Below, one piece after another: positions 13,201 through 19,893 of a stretch of 25,046 nucleotides of DNA (position 1 is its first letter; the number at the start of each line of letters is the position of its first letter). The stretch is from Propionibacteriaceae bacterium (GTDB lineage: Bacteria; Actinomycetota; Actinomycetes; Propionibacteriales; Propionibacteriaceae), in NCBI GenBank assembly GCA_031254155.1, contig JAIRVA010000318.1, positions 1 to 25,046 of the forward strand, written 5' to 3'. Position numbers and translations under genes: made by a program. A model generated the notes under the pieces. It ran no database searches, was not told the origin of the DNA, and worked only from the letters and a program-made list of their open reading frames with translations.

Positions 13201-13293
13201 TGCCTAGCGGGGAATCGGACCCCGCGCTCACGCCGCGTAACGCGTTACCACTGAAGGCGATTCTTCGTGAGCCCGTACGACCACGTACTAGGC
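13201..13293 (-). ncRNA. tRNA-like structure 2 (93 nt)
   Basis: Minus-strand RNA: acceptor GCCTAGT (13293-13287) with GCTAGGC (13208-13202, one G-U), then A. The T-arm GGGG-TCCGATT-CCCC is identical to copy 1. The D-like arm again contains TGG (GTAC-GTGGTC-GTAC). In place of the anticodon arm there is a 7-bp stem GCTCACG/CGTGAGC (13272-13266 with 13232-13226) enclosing a 33-nt loop with a GTAA/TTAC hairpin. This is organised like a tmRNA tRNA domain, acceptor and T-arm plus a long stem, but with no tag frame recognised. It precedes the micropeptide RBS. Confidence 0.58.
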
Positions 13294-13717
13294 GAAAGAT
13301 GTGTTTGCAGTTAGGTGCAAGCTCCGGCGGATAGGTACCCGCCGGTATCCCTACGCGATTTCCTGAATGATCCCGCGTAGTGAATCTTGTTTTGATATAC
13401 CACTACCGTTTCCCGTAGCGGCGGGCAGCGTTTGGCCGTAGTGGCCGCAGTGACGCCTTGCACGTTTGCCCGATTCCGTCGTGGTCCGGCTGTAAACCGG
13501 TTGCCTTACGACACGCTATGAAGTTATCAACATTCCTTGCGGGCAACTCCGGCCTTGCCCCGGCCTTGTCTTGGTCCCCGCCTACCGGTATCCCGCCGGG
13601 CTATTGGGTCAATCCCTTGACTGGTATCTCTGCCTAACCGCTTCCCCGTGGCCCGTACCCTTCATCCCTTGTTTCCAGGTCTGCCGGCCTTTTCGGTGTC
13701 CGCCGTTCGGCTTGATG
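13294..13717 (-). ncRNA. large non-coding leader RNA, unit 2 (~424 nt)
   Basis: No ORF in this stretch. It starts near a strong promoter (13724-13752) and ends at tRNA-like structure 2. It contains the 64-nt core near its 5' end and many hairpins, for example 7-bp stems at 13324-13345 and 13351-13380, a 5-bp stem closing 13478-13512 around CCGG-CTGTAAA-CCGG, and GTCAA/TTGAC. The density of stems is much higher than expected for a plain 5' UTR. I cannot match it to a known RNA family. Confidence 0.55.
13642..13705 (-). repeat. conserved leader core, copy 2 (64 nt)
   Basis: Partner of 12278-12341, two mismatches. Located at the 5' end of leader 2, as copy 1 is in leader 1. Confidence 0.7.
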
Positions 13718-13723
13718 TCTCAA

Positions 13724-13752
13724 GATTAACAGGTCGCCGGAGATAATGTCAA
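13724..13752 (-). promoter_or_regulatory. promoter for leader RNA 2
   Basis: Consensus -35 TTGACA (13752-13747, minus strand) and, after 17 bp, TTAATC (or TAATCT with 18 bp). It lies just after the terminator of HTH gene 2, so leader 2 is transcribed independently. Confidence 0.6.
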
Positions 13753-13774
13753 GTCGCGGGATATGGATCTTATG

Positions 13775-13804
13775 AAAAGAATAGGCCGCCGGATGGCGAC
13801 CTAT
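13775..13804 (-). terminator. Rho-independent terminator of HTH gene 2
   Basis: A 10-bp stem (13781-13790 with 13795-13804, one G-U) with a 4-nt loop, followed on the minus strand by TCTTTTC. It begins 3 bp after the stop codon of the HTH gene. Confidence 0.8.
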
Positions 13805-13807
13805 CGT

Positions 13808-14110
13808 TTATGCTTGTGAACTGCGTTTTCTCCCGCGTCCGCTGGCGGCACTATTCTTTCCGAGAGCCCGCGACACAAGCGGTTGGCTGATGCCGAGTAG
13901 GCGAGCTAGGCGAGTCACAGAGATCCCGCTGTCAGCCGCGACGTGCAACAATGCTTTTCTCTCGGCTGTTAGTCGGGCAAACTCCGAGTTGATCTTGTTG
14001 AGATCGGACTGAACGGCGACTAGGCGGGTCTCGATTTCAGATTGCGCCGATACGAGTTCCTGCTTCGCCTGGTTTGCTCGCTTTAAAGATTCGTTTACAG
14101 TGGCTTCCAT
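13808..14110 (-). CDS. coiled-coil/HTH regulator, unit 2 (100 aa)
   Basis: The start is ATG 14110, nine nucleotides after TATACT (14125-14120), so the message is nearly leaderless. Residues about 3-55 form a coiled coil (SLKRANQAKQELVSAQ, VQSDLNKINSEFARLTAER). Residues about 60-85 are HTH (GISVTRLARLLGISQPLVSRAL), and the C-terminus is basic (SGRGRKRSSQA). It is a paralogue of the 85-aa protein at 12471-12728, with the same segment order. A probable self-regulator of this unit, with its own terminator. Confidence 0.78.
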   Translation of the reverse strand: MEATVNESLKRANQAKQELVSAQSEIETRLVAVQSDLNKINSEFARLTAERKALLHVAADSGISVTRLARLLGISQPLVSRALGKNSAASGRGRKRSSQA

Positions 14111-14119
14111 GATGCACCT

Positions 14120-14181
14120 AGTATACCGCTACCTACATCGACATGCTAGGGGATATTGGTGTATCGCTAGAGATAAGCGAT
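14120..14181 (-). promoter_or_regulatory. promoter and inverted repeat upstream of HTH gene 2
   Basis: TATACT (14125-14120) is the -10; no good -35 is visible at 17 bp. An ATCGCT...AGCGAT inverted repeat (14163-14168, 14176-14181) about 40 bp upstream may be an operator or an activator site. Confidence 0.45.
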
Positions 14182-14199
14182 GTTAGGTACTGATATGAC

Positions 14200-14604
14200 A
14201 TTCTCCCGTGGTTCGGGGTACCTACTTGGTTGGTGTGTGACTACCTACGTACCCCGAGCTACAGGGTGAGCCGTACCGGGTACGGCGTACGGCGTGGGGG
14301 TTGGGGGTACGGGCTGGGGCCGGGGGGTACGCCAGCCCGTGGGTGTCCCGCCCGCGTACGGACGCGCCCGTCCGCGCCCGCGCCCGTGTGCGTAGGCGCG
14401 TACGCGTGTGTGCGTGACACGTCCGCCTGACATGCTCGCCCGCGCCGCCGCGACCGGACCCACGCCACCAACACTACTTGCCACCCACCCCCCATAATAT
14501 CCGGGACCCCCCGTACGGGACACCGCCGCGTCCCCACAGTCCGTCTCTCCCCGCGGGGTGGAGGGGGGGTCGTGAGCAGGGCGGCACACCGGGACAGCGC
14601 CGAT
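14200..14604. other. gene-free GTAC-palindrome-rich region, cos/pac candidate
   Basis: No supported gene. GTAC occurs about ten times between 14217 and 14515, including GCCGTACC-G-GGTACGGC (14270-14286) and CCCGTACGGG near 14513; CCCCGCGGGG lies near 14553. It separates the leftward accessory block from the rightward HNH/terminase genes, the usual place for a packaging site, but no overhang can be read. Confidence 0.4.
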
Positions 14605-14634
14605 TTGACAGAAAACCAAAGTTTAAAGTATGGT
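14605..14634 (+). promoter_or_regulatory. late operon promoter
   Basis: TTGACA (14605-14610) and TATGGT (14629-14634) are 18 bp apart in a locally AT-rich patch. It is the only good promoter facing the HNH-terminase genes. Confidence 0.65.
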
Positions 14635-14671
14635 ATTTCCAGGCGGTGTAGTACACCCAAAATCGTTTCCG

Positions 14672-14695
14672 AGCCACTGGTTGCCAGTGGCTTTT
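14672..14695 (+). terminator. intrinsic terminator/attenuator in the late leader
   Basis: AGCCACTGG (14672-14680) pairs with CCAGTGGCT (14684-14692), TTG loop, followed by TTTT. It lies about 40 bp after the promoter and just before the HNH gene, with a small GGTGT/ACACC hairpin (14645-14657) before it. Confidence 0.7.
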
Positions 14696-14707
14696 CGCTT
14701 GTCAGGG

Positions 14708-15046
14708 GTGATTGCGTTGGATGCGAGTTGGGGCGGGCGTGAGGCTCAGGACGCGTTGGCGTGGTTGCGGCGGGTGCACAGGCCGGGCGGGGTCCTCGCT
14801 GTTGATGAGCGGGGCAGGCCGTTGCGTGAGGGGTCGCATTGTGTGATTTGTGGCGCGGTGATCGATTACGCGTTGCGGCGTCCGCATCCGGAGTCGTTGT
14901 CGTTGCAGCATGTGAAACCGCGGTCGAAGTTCCCGGAGTTGAAACGGGTCCGGTCGAACTGGGCGCCGTCGCATCTGATTTGTAATACGAGCTTGGGGGA
15001 TGAGGAGGACACGACGGGTGGCGAGTTTGCGTGGGTCTACTGGTGA
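14708..15046 (+). CDS. HNH endonuclease
   Basis: The product is about 112 aa. From GTG 14708: C45-x2-C48 (HCVICG), then H68 (LQHVKPRS), N84 (RSNW), H89 (SHLIC) and C92, the HNH pattern with a zinc site. HNH proteins next to TerS/TerL in siphoviruses assist terminase cutting at cos. The start is uncertain: GTG 14708 or TTG 14717 (AGGGG upstream) are better placed than the frame opening at 14630, which lies across the terminator. It overlaps TerS. Confidence 0.88.
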   Translation: MIALDASWGGREAQDALAWLRRVHRPGGVLAVDERGRPLREGSHCVICGAVIDYALRRPHPESLSLQHVKPRSKFPELKRVRSNWAPSHLICNTSLGDEEDTTGGEFAWVYW

Positions 15047-15386
15047 CCGTCCTGGTTTCGGGCGTCTGCGTGAGGCGTACGAGTTGGCGTTGGCGGGCAC
15101 GCCGATGGCGGACAAGTCGTTGGCGATGGTTGAACTGGGCCGGGCGTTGGCGGACAAGTTGGACGCGTGGGATGTGATCGTGCGGTGGGCCGGGGAGGAT
15201 GTGCAGGGCGGGCCGCGGACGAAACGGCCGGCGGTGCCGCTGCATGACAACGTGACCCCGACGGTGTACTTGAAAGTGTTGCAGGGTCTGGGTCTGGTCC
15301 CGGATGTGCAGGCGGTGAAGGACGGTGATGGTGAAGCGGTCGGAGCCCTCACCGGAAACGTTGCGTTCGACCCTGACACTGCATGA
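15018..15386 (+). CDS. terminase small subunit (TerS)
   Basis: Start GTG 15018 with GGAGG at 15004-15008. ATG 15000 is an alternative with no RBS at the right distance. The product, 122 aa, has a helical N-terminus (AYELALAG...MADKSLAMVELGRALADKLDAWD) and a beta/linker C-terminus. No motif alone identifies TerS; the call rests on size, helical content and position directly between HNH and TerL. Its usual role is to recognise the packaging site and activate TerL. Confidence 0.75.
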   Translation: MASLRGSTGDRPGFGRLREAYELALAGTPMADKSLAMVELGRALADKLDAWDVIVRWAGEDVQGGPRTKRPAVPLHDNVTPTVYLKVLQGLGLVPDVQAVKDGDGEAVGALTGNVAFDPDTA

Positions 15387-16866
15387 GGTTGCCCGCCATG
15401 TGATCGTCCCGAAAGGGATCACGTCGACCGGGTATCCGGATGTGAAGACGGTCCTGGACGGGATCGGGGTGTTCTTCGACCGGTGGCAGCAGGGCATGGC
15501 CCAGTTGATCCTCGCGAAACGGCTGGACGGGAAGTATGTCGCGACGGTCGGCGGGGTGGTGTTGTCGATCGCCCGGCAGACGGGCAAGACGTATGTCGTC
15601 CGGTGGGTCGTGTTCGCGTTGTGCGTCTTGTTCCCGGGTATCCGGGTGGTGTGGACTTCGCATCATTCCGCGACGACGGCGTTGACGGTGGCGGCGTTCC
15701 AGGAGATGGCGAAACACCAGCGGGCGAAGAAGTATGTCCGGCAGGTGAAGACGGCGAACGGCCAGGAGTCGTGTGTGTTCCGTAACGGGTCGGAGATTTT
15801 GTTCGGGGCGCGGGAGTCCGGGTTCGGGCGTGGGTTCGACGCGGTGTCTGTTCTCGTGTTCGACGAGGCGCAGATCATGAAGGACAAGGCGTTGCAGGGG
15901 ATGATCCCGTCGCAGAACGTGGGCGGGAACCCGTTGTTGTTGTTTATGGGTACCCCGCCGACGCCGGCGGACGCGTCCGAGGTGTTCACCACGAAACGGG
16001 ACCGGGCGCTGGCCGGACGGGGCACGGCGGTGTATATCGAGATTTCGTGTGACCCGGTGCCGGCGAACAAACCGGCGGAGGCGTGGATGCGGGACCGCCG
16101 CCAGTGGGGCAAGGGCAACCCGTCGTTTAGGACGGGGCGGACTGATGACGACTCGATGCTGCGCATGGTGGAAAACCTGACCATCGCGGGCCCGGAAGGG
16201 ATGTTGCGGGAGGGGCTCGGCTTGTGGGACGCCGAAGGGTCGGCTGAGGAAGAAACCATGCCCCGCCAGGCGTGGGCCGCCCAACTCGTCACTCCCGACG
16301 AGGTGGCGGCCGGGTCGCGCATCGTGTCGGATGTGACGGTGTGTGTCGCCGCGACCCGGAAACGGTCGTGGGTGTATGTGGCCCGCTGCGGCGAACGGGC
16401 CGACGGGACGACCCAGGTCGAACTGCTTGGCAAGTGGCGCCAGGAGGACGTGGCTGACTACCTTGCCGACCACAAGGACCGGATCAGAGTAATCACCGGC
16501 CAGGCCAGGGGTGACGGGCTCACGTCGGAACTGGTCGGGAAATGGTCCGCCCCGGCGGCGGAGCCGTGGCTGAGACGGCTGGTCACCGGCTGGGAGGGCG
16601 CCGAGTTGACTGCGGCGTACGGGCGGGGTCTGGACGCGCTCGAACAAGGCTCGGTCGCGACGGTGCAAGCCGACGAGCTCGACGCGTGTGTGCCGGACGT
16701 GGTGTGGAAACTGCTGGGCGGCGGTCAGGTGATCGACACCGTGAAATCCAAGTCGGAACAAGCCCCGTTGAAAGCATGGTTCGGCGCGTACGGGATGCGG
16801 ACGCGGGCCAAACCGAAACAGGTGGCTTACCAGCCGCGGGTCGCCCCCGTGGTGGTCAAACAGTGA
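15328..16866 (+). CDS. terminase large subunit (TerL)
   Basis: The product is 512 aa. The ATPase domain has a Walker A-type ARQTGKT (82-88), a phage-typical Walker A variant, and Walker B VLVFDE (175-180) with a following AQ. A coupling motif MGTPP follows, and the nuclease domain occupies roughly residues 320-480 (VSDVTVCVAATRKRSWVYVA with an Asp). ATP-driven packaging motor and DNA cutter. ATG 15328 follows AAGGA, overlapping TerS by 59 bp; GTG 15331 is possible. Confidence 0.95.
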   Translation: MVKRSEPSPETLRSTLTLHEVARHVIVPKGITSTGYPDVKTVLDGIGVFFDRWQQGMAQLILAKRLDGKYVATVGGVVLSIARQTGKTYVVRWVVFALCVLFPGIRVVWTSHHSATTALTVAAFQEMAKHQRAKKYVRQVKTANGQESCVFRNGSEILFGARESGFGRGFDAVSVLVFDEAQIMKDKALQGMIPSQNVGGNPLLLFMGTPPTPADASEVFTTKRDRALAGRGTAVYIEISCDPVPANKPAEAWMRDRRQWGKGNPSFRTGRTDDDSMLRMVENLTIAGPEGMLREGLGLWDAEGSAEEETMPRQAWAAQLVTPDEVAAGSRIVSDVTVCVAATRKRSWVYVARCGERADGTTQVELLGKWRQEDVADYLADHKDRIRVITGQARGDGLTSELVGKWSAPAAEPWLRRLVTGWEGAELTAAYGRGLDALEQGSVATVQADELDACVPDVVWKLLGGGQVIDTVKSKSEQAPLKAWFGAYGMRTRAKPKQVAYQPRVAPVVVKQ

Positions 16867-16881
16867 AGAAAGGGGCACGAC

Positions 16882-16929
16882 ATGGCGTGCAAGACGAAGA
16901 AACCCCGGAAGAAGCGCGGCAAGCGCTGA
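16882..16929 (+). CDS. possible 15-aa basic micropeptide
   Basis: ATG 16882 has AAAGGGG upstream at ideal distance and encodes 15 residues, nine of them Lys/Arg (MACKTKKPRKKRGKR). It occupies the only gap between TerL and portal. Could be a DNA-neutralising peptide or a translational relay; unproven. Confidence 0.4.
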   Translation: MACKTKKPRKKRGKR

Positions 16930-16955
16930 CCCGGCGGAGCGGGAAGGACAAGGAC

Positions 16956-18368
16956 ATGGCACCGCGGACACCGCCCACGCTGGCAGCAGCGGCGGGCCCC
17001 CGTTTCCCGTCCGCCGTCGTCATGCCCCGGCCCGGCCCGGAGATCGGCTATCAGACGGCCGGAGCCTTGTGGGGCGGGTGGCCTGGCTGGGACGACCGGG
17101 GTGAACTCCCGCCTGAACTGCGGTGGCCGGTGTCGGTACGTACGTTCGCGCAGGCCCGCCACGAGACGCAGGTGGGTGCGATGCTGGACGCGGTGACGCT
17201 GCCGGTGATGGGTACCCGGTGGTACATCGACCCGGCCGGCGCCGACGACGCCGTGGTCGCCCTGGTCGCGAACGATTTGAACCTGCCGGTGCGGGACCGG
17301 GATGGCGACCCGCCGCTGCGCACGCGGGACCGGTTCTCGTGGCCGGACTATTTGCGGCTCGCCCTGGGGGAGCTCACGTATGGGCACGCGTTCTTCGAGC
17401 AGGTGTACCGGGTCGGGGACGACGGGATGACGCATGTGCACAAGCTGGCGTGGCGTCCGCCGGAGACGATCGCGAAAATCGAGGTCGCTCCCGACGGCGG
17501 GCTGGTCGCCATCGAACAGCATCCGGCGGGCGGGGCGACGGTACCCCGGATCCCGGTCGGCCGGCTGGTCGCGCATGTGAACCGGCGGGAGGGCGGCCGC
17601 TGGTACGGCCAGTCGTTGCTCGTGAGGGCTTACCCGTATTACGTGCTGAAGCAGACACTCGTGCGGCTGATGGCGCTCACGGACCAGCGCAACGGCATGG
17701 GGATGCCCGTCTATGAGCCGGCCCCGGTCGATGTGGCCGCGGTCGACGCCGGGATGGTCACGGCGGAGAAAGCCCGCCAAGACCTGGTCGACGAGATCGA
17801 AGCGGCGAAGAAACTCGTCCAAGAGGTCCGGGCCGGCGACGAGGCCGGGGTCGCGTTGACACCGGGGGCGAAGTTCACCTTCGCCGGGGTCACCGGGGAA
17901 CTTCCCGACATCCAGTCCGACATCCGGTATTGCGACGAGCAGATCAACGCGTCAGTCCTGGCGGGGTTCCTGAACTTGGGCCAGGCCACGGGCACCGGGT
18001 CGTACGCGCTCGGCGACACGCTCCAGTCGTTCTTCTTCCAGTCGTTGCAGTCGATCGCGACGGGGATCTGTGATGTGACGAACAGCCACGTCATCGAGGA
18101 CCTGGTCGACCTGAACTTCGGGCCGGCCGTCCGGGCGCCCCGTCTCGCGTTCGACGAGATCGGTGCGAAAGGCATCGCGGAAGCCTTGTCGATCCTCGCG
18201 AACGCCGGGATTCTGCTGCCCGAGCCGAACCTGGAAGGGTTCGTCCGCCACCTGTACGGCATCCCCGACAAGGCCCCGTACACCAAACCTGCCCGGAAAA
18301 CCCAGACGACGACGAAAGACGACAAGGATGAGGAGGCCGCCGATGGCACCGACGACGGGACCGGGTAG
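16956..18368 (+). CDS. portal protein
   Basis: The product is 470 aa; ATG 16956 follows AAGGAC. It resembles the DUF935/Mu gp29-like portal family: RTFAQARHETQVGAMLDAV near the N-terminus, then ELTYGHAFFEQVYRV, KLAWRPPETI, GRWYGQSLLVRAYPYYVLKQ, and QINASVLAGFLNLG. It forms the dodecameric ring at the packaging vertex. The C-terminus is charged and low complexity (about 445-470) and overlaps the protease gene by 26 bp. Confidence 0.92.
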   Translation: MAPRTPPTLAAAAGPRFPSAVVMPRPGPEIGYQTAGALWGGWPGWDDRGELPPELRWPVSVRTFAQARHETQVGAMLDAVTLPVMGTRWYIDPAGADDAVVALVANDLNLPVRDRDGDPPLRTRDRFSWPDYLRLALGELTYGHAFFEQVYRVGDDGMTHVHKLAWRPPETIAKIEVAPDGGLVAIEQHPAGGATVPRIPVGRLVAHVNRREGGRWYGQSLLVRAYPYYVLKQTLVRLMALTDQRNGMGMPVYEPAPVDVAAVDAGMVTAEKARQDLVDEIEAAKKLVQEVRAGDEAGVALTPGAKFTFAGVTGELPDIQSDIRYCDEQINASVLAGFLNLGQATGTGSYALGDTLQSFFFQSLQSIATGICDVTNSHVIEDLVDLNFGPAVRAPRLAFDEIGAKGIAEALSILANAGILLPEPNLEGFVRHLYGIPDKAPYTKPARKTQTTTKDDKDEEAADGTDDGTG

Positions 18369-19494
18369 GTTCACCCCGTGGAACCTGGTTGTCACCCAGG
18401 ATGACGACCTGCCGACCTTGTACCTGCACGACGCGGTCGGCCAGACCTGGTCGGACGAGGACGACAACACGTCCCAGGTGTGGGCGACGGCACTGGACCA
18501 GATCACGTCTGACCGGGTGCGGGTGCGCATCAACTCGGGCGGCGGGTCCGCGTGGGACGGCATTGCGATCTACAACCTGCTCACCTCCCACCCGGCGACC
18601 GTCGAGGTCATCATCGACGGCATGGCCGCGTCGGCCGCGTCTGTGGTCGCGATGGCCGGGGACACAGTGACCATGCTGACCGGTGCGCAGATGATGATCC
18701 ACGACGCCTCCGGCTTGTGCTGGGGCAACGCCGCCGACATGCGGAAGACCGCTGAAGCGTTGGATGTCTGCTCCGACTCGACCGCCGCGATCTACGCCCG
18801 CCACGCCGGCGGGACGGCCGCCGAATGGCGCCAGCGGATGACCGCGGAAACGTGGCTGACCGCCGACCAAGCCATCGAACTGGGTTTGGCTGACAGGGTC
18901 GACAAGGCGGAGGCTGCTCCGGCAGCGATGGCCGTACCGCGGTACGTCCCCGCGGCGGGCCAGACCGGCGTGGCGCACACCAGCCGCACCACGAAGCTTC
19001 CGGCTGCCGAGCCGGTTGACATGACACACGATGAAAGGAAAACCATCATGGATGAACTGATGGGTGCCTTGGTCGCCCGGCTCGGACTTGACTCCGATGC
19101 CGCTCCGGCCACGGTTCTCGCCGCTCTCGACGAACGGCTGACGGCGACGATGACGACCCCGCCCCAGGGCACGGTCCTCGTCGACGCCGCCCAGTGGCAG
19201 GCAGTCCAGGCGGGCGCGGCGTTGGGCGCGCAGGCGCAGGCCCAGCTGGACGCGCAACGCCGCACCGGGATCGTCGACCAGGCGGTCCGCGACGGCCGGA
19301 TCGCGACCGTGTCGCGGGACGCGTTCCTCGCGATGCTCGACGCTGACGAAGCCCGCACGGTCGCCCTGCTGGACACGCTCGCGCCGAACACGGTCCCGGT
19401 GACGGAGATCGGGTACACGGCGGCGGCGGGCGACGTGTCCGCCGAGGCGGCCCGCGACGCCGAGTTGCGCCGGAAGATGGACGGGGGCAAGTGA
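18343..19494 (+). CDS. ClpP-like prohead protease fused to scaffold
   Basis: The product is 383 aa. Start ATG 18343 has AGGAGG six nt upstream. Residues about 24-190 are an S14 ClpP-type protease: RINSGGGSAWDG (oxyanion loop), GMAASAAS with Ser97 as nucleophile, and MMIHDAS with His120. The C-terminal half (about 236-383) is Ala/Gln/Asp-rich and helical, typical of a scaffold. It matures the head by cleaving scaffold and possibly capsid. An internal RBS and start make a second product (see 19048). Confidence 0.92.
   Translation: MAPTTGPGRFTPWNLVVTQDDDLPTLYLHDAVGQTWSDEDDNTSQVWATALDQITSDRVRVRINSGGGSAWDGIAIYNLLTSHPATVEVIIDGMAASAASVVAMAGDTVTMLTGAQMMIHDASGLCWGNAADMRKTAEALDVCSDSTAAIYARHAGGTAAEWRQRMTAETWLTADQAIELGLADRVDKAEAAPAAMAVPRYVPAAGQTGVAHTSRTTKLPAAEPVDMTHDERKTIMDELMGALVARLGLDSDAAPATVLAALDERLTATMTTPPQGTVLVDAAQWQAVQAGAALGAQAQAQLDAQRRTGIVDQAVRDGRIATVSRDAFLAMLDADEARTVALLDTLAPNTVPVTEIGYTAAAGDVSAEAARDAELRRKMDGGK
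19048..19494 (+). CDS. nested scaffold protein, internal start in the protease gene
   Basis: In frame with the protease gene, ATG 19048 is preceded by GAAAGGAA at a normal distance, giving a 148-aa protein equal to the scaffold half (starts MDELMGALVARLG). Phage lambda C/Nu3 is the classic case of a nested scaffold. The C-terminal end is coupled to the next gene. Confidence 0.65.
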   Translation: MDELMGALVARLGLDSDAAPATVLAALDERLTATMTTPPQGTVLVDAAQWQAVQAGAALGAQAQAQLDAQRRTGIVDQAVRDGRIATVSRDAFLAMLDADEARTVALLDTLAPNTVPVTEIGYTAAAGDVSAEAARDAELRRKMDGGK

Positions 19495-19889
19495 TGACGA
19501 CGACTGAAGTCACGCCCGTGTTCGAGCCGGGCCGCACGATCACGTTCACGTTCGAGGCCGCTGCCACGGCGGGCGCCTCGCTGAAACTCGGCGCCGCCGA
19601 CTACTCGGTGGTCCCCGCAACCACCGTGACAGACCTCGTGATCGGCCAGGCCGAACACGACGTGTCGGAAGGCCGCCGGGCCGCGGTCGGGATGACGACC
19701 GGCCACGGCGTGCGCCGCTACCAGACGACGACACCCATCCCCGTGGGCACGTTCGTCGGCCCTGCCGGGGGTGGGACTGTCACCCCGGTGACGACTGGCC
19801 CCGCGATCGGGGTCGTCGTGAAAGCATCCACCACCACCGACCCGACAGTGCACGTGCTCGTCGGCGTCCCGTTCACTGAAGGAGTGTGA
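19494..19889 (+). CDS. capsid decoration-like protein
   Basis: 131 aa, ATG 19494 in a TGATG overlap; GTG 19491 would add one residue. The sequence is beta-rich with Gly/Thr/Val and includes an AVGMTTGHGVRRYQTTTPIPVG-like segment followed by ATDP-type turns, as in DUF2190 head-decoration proteins that sit between scaffold and capsid genes. Probably trimeric, stabilising the capsid. The position supports the call more than the motif. Confidence 0.65.
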   Translation: MTTTEVTPVFEPGRTITFTFEAAATAGASLKLGAADYSVVPATTVTDLVIGQAEHDVSEGRRAAVGMTTGHGVRRYQTTTPIPVGTFVGPAGGGTVTPVTTGPAIGVVVKASTTTDPTVHVLVGVPFTEGV

Positions 19890-19893
19890 CCCT

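Noticed and set aside
13201..13293. Normal class II tRNA (Ser/Leu/Tyr type)
   Set aside because: The length (93 nt), acceptor and T-arm fit, but I find no 5-bp stem with a 7-nt loop carrying T33 and a usable anticodon; the segment that should hold it folds as a 7-bp stem with a 33-nt loop.
13486..13500. tRNA-Tyr anticodon arm (CCGG-CTGTAAA-CCGG)
   Set aside because: The loop contains GTA in the right place, but no D-arm, T-arm or acceptor stem can be built around it on the plus strand. It is more likely one hairpin of leader RNA 2 on the other strand.
13294..13717. tmRNA or RNase P RNA
   Set aside because: None of the conserved blocks of either RNA is recognised, and the tag reading frame of tmRNA is missing.
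5868..14248. CTACCTAC repeated near 5869, 14129 and 14241 as a shared operator
   Set aside because: Only three copies of an 8-mer in 25 kb, in different contexts; expected by chance to within a factor of a few.
14630..14707. N-terminal extension of the HNH protein
   Set aside because: The frame is open but runs through the promoter -10 region and the intrinsic terminator, and begins before the likely transcription start.
15349..16971. 540-aa minus-strand ORF antisense to TerL
   Set aside because: Composition is Arg/Pro/His-rich shadow of a GC-rich gene, with no motif; the plus strand encodes clear Walker A/B motifs.
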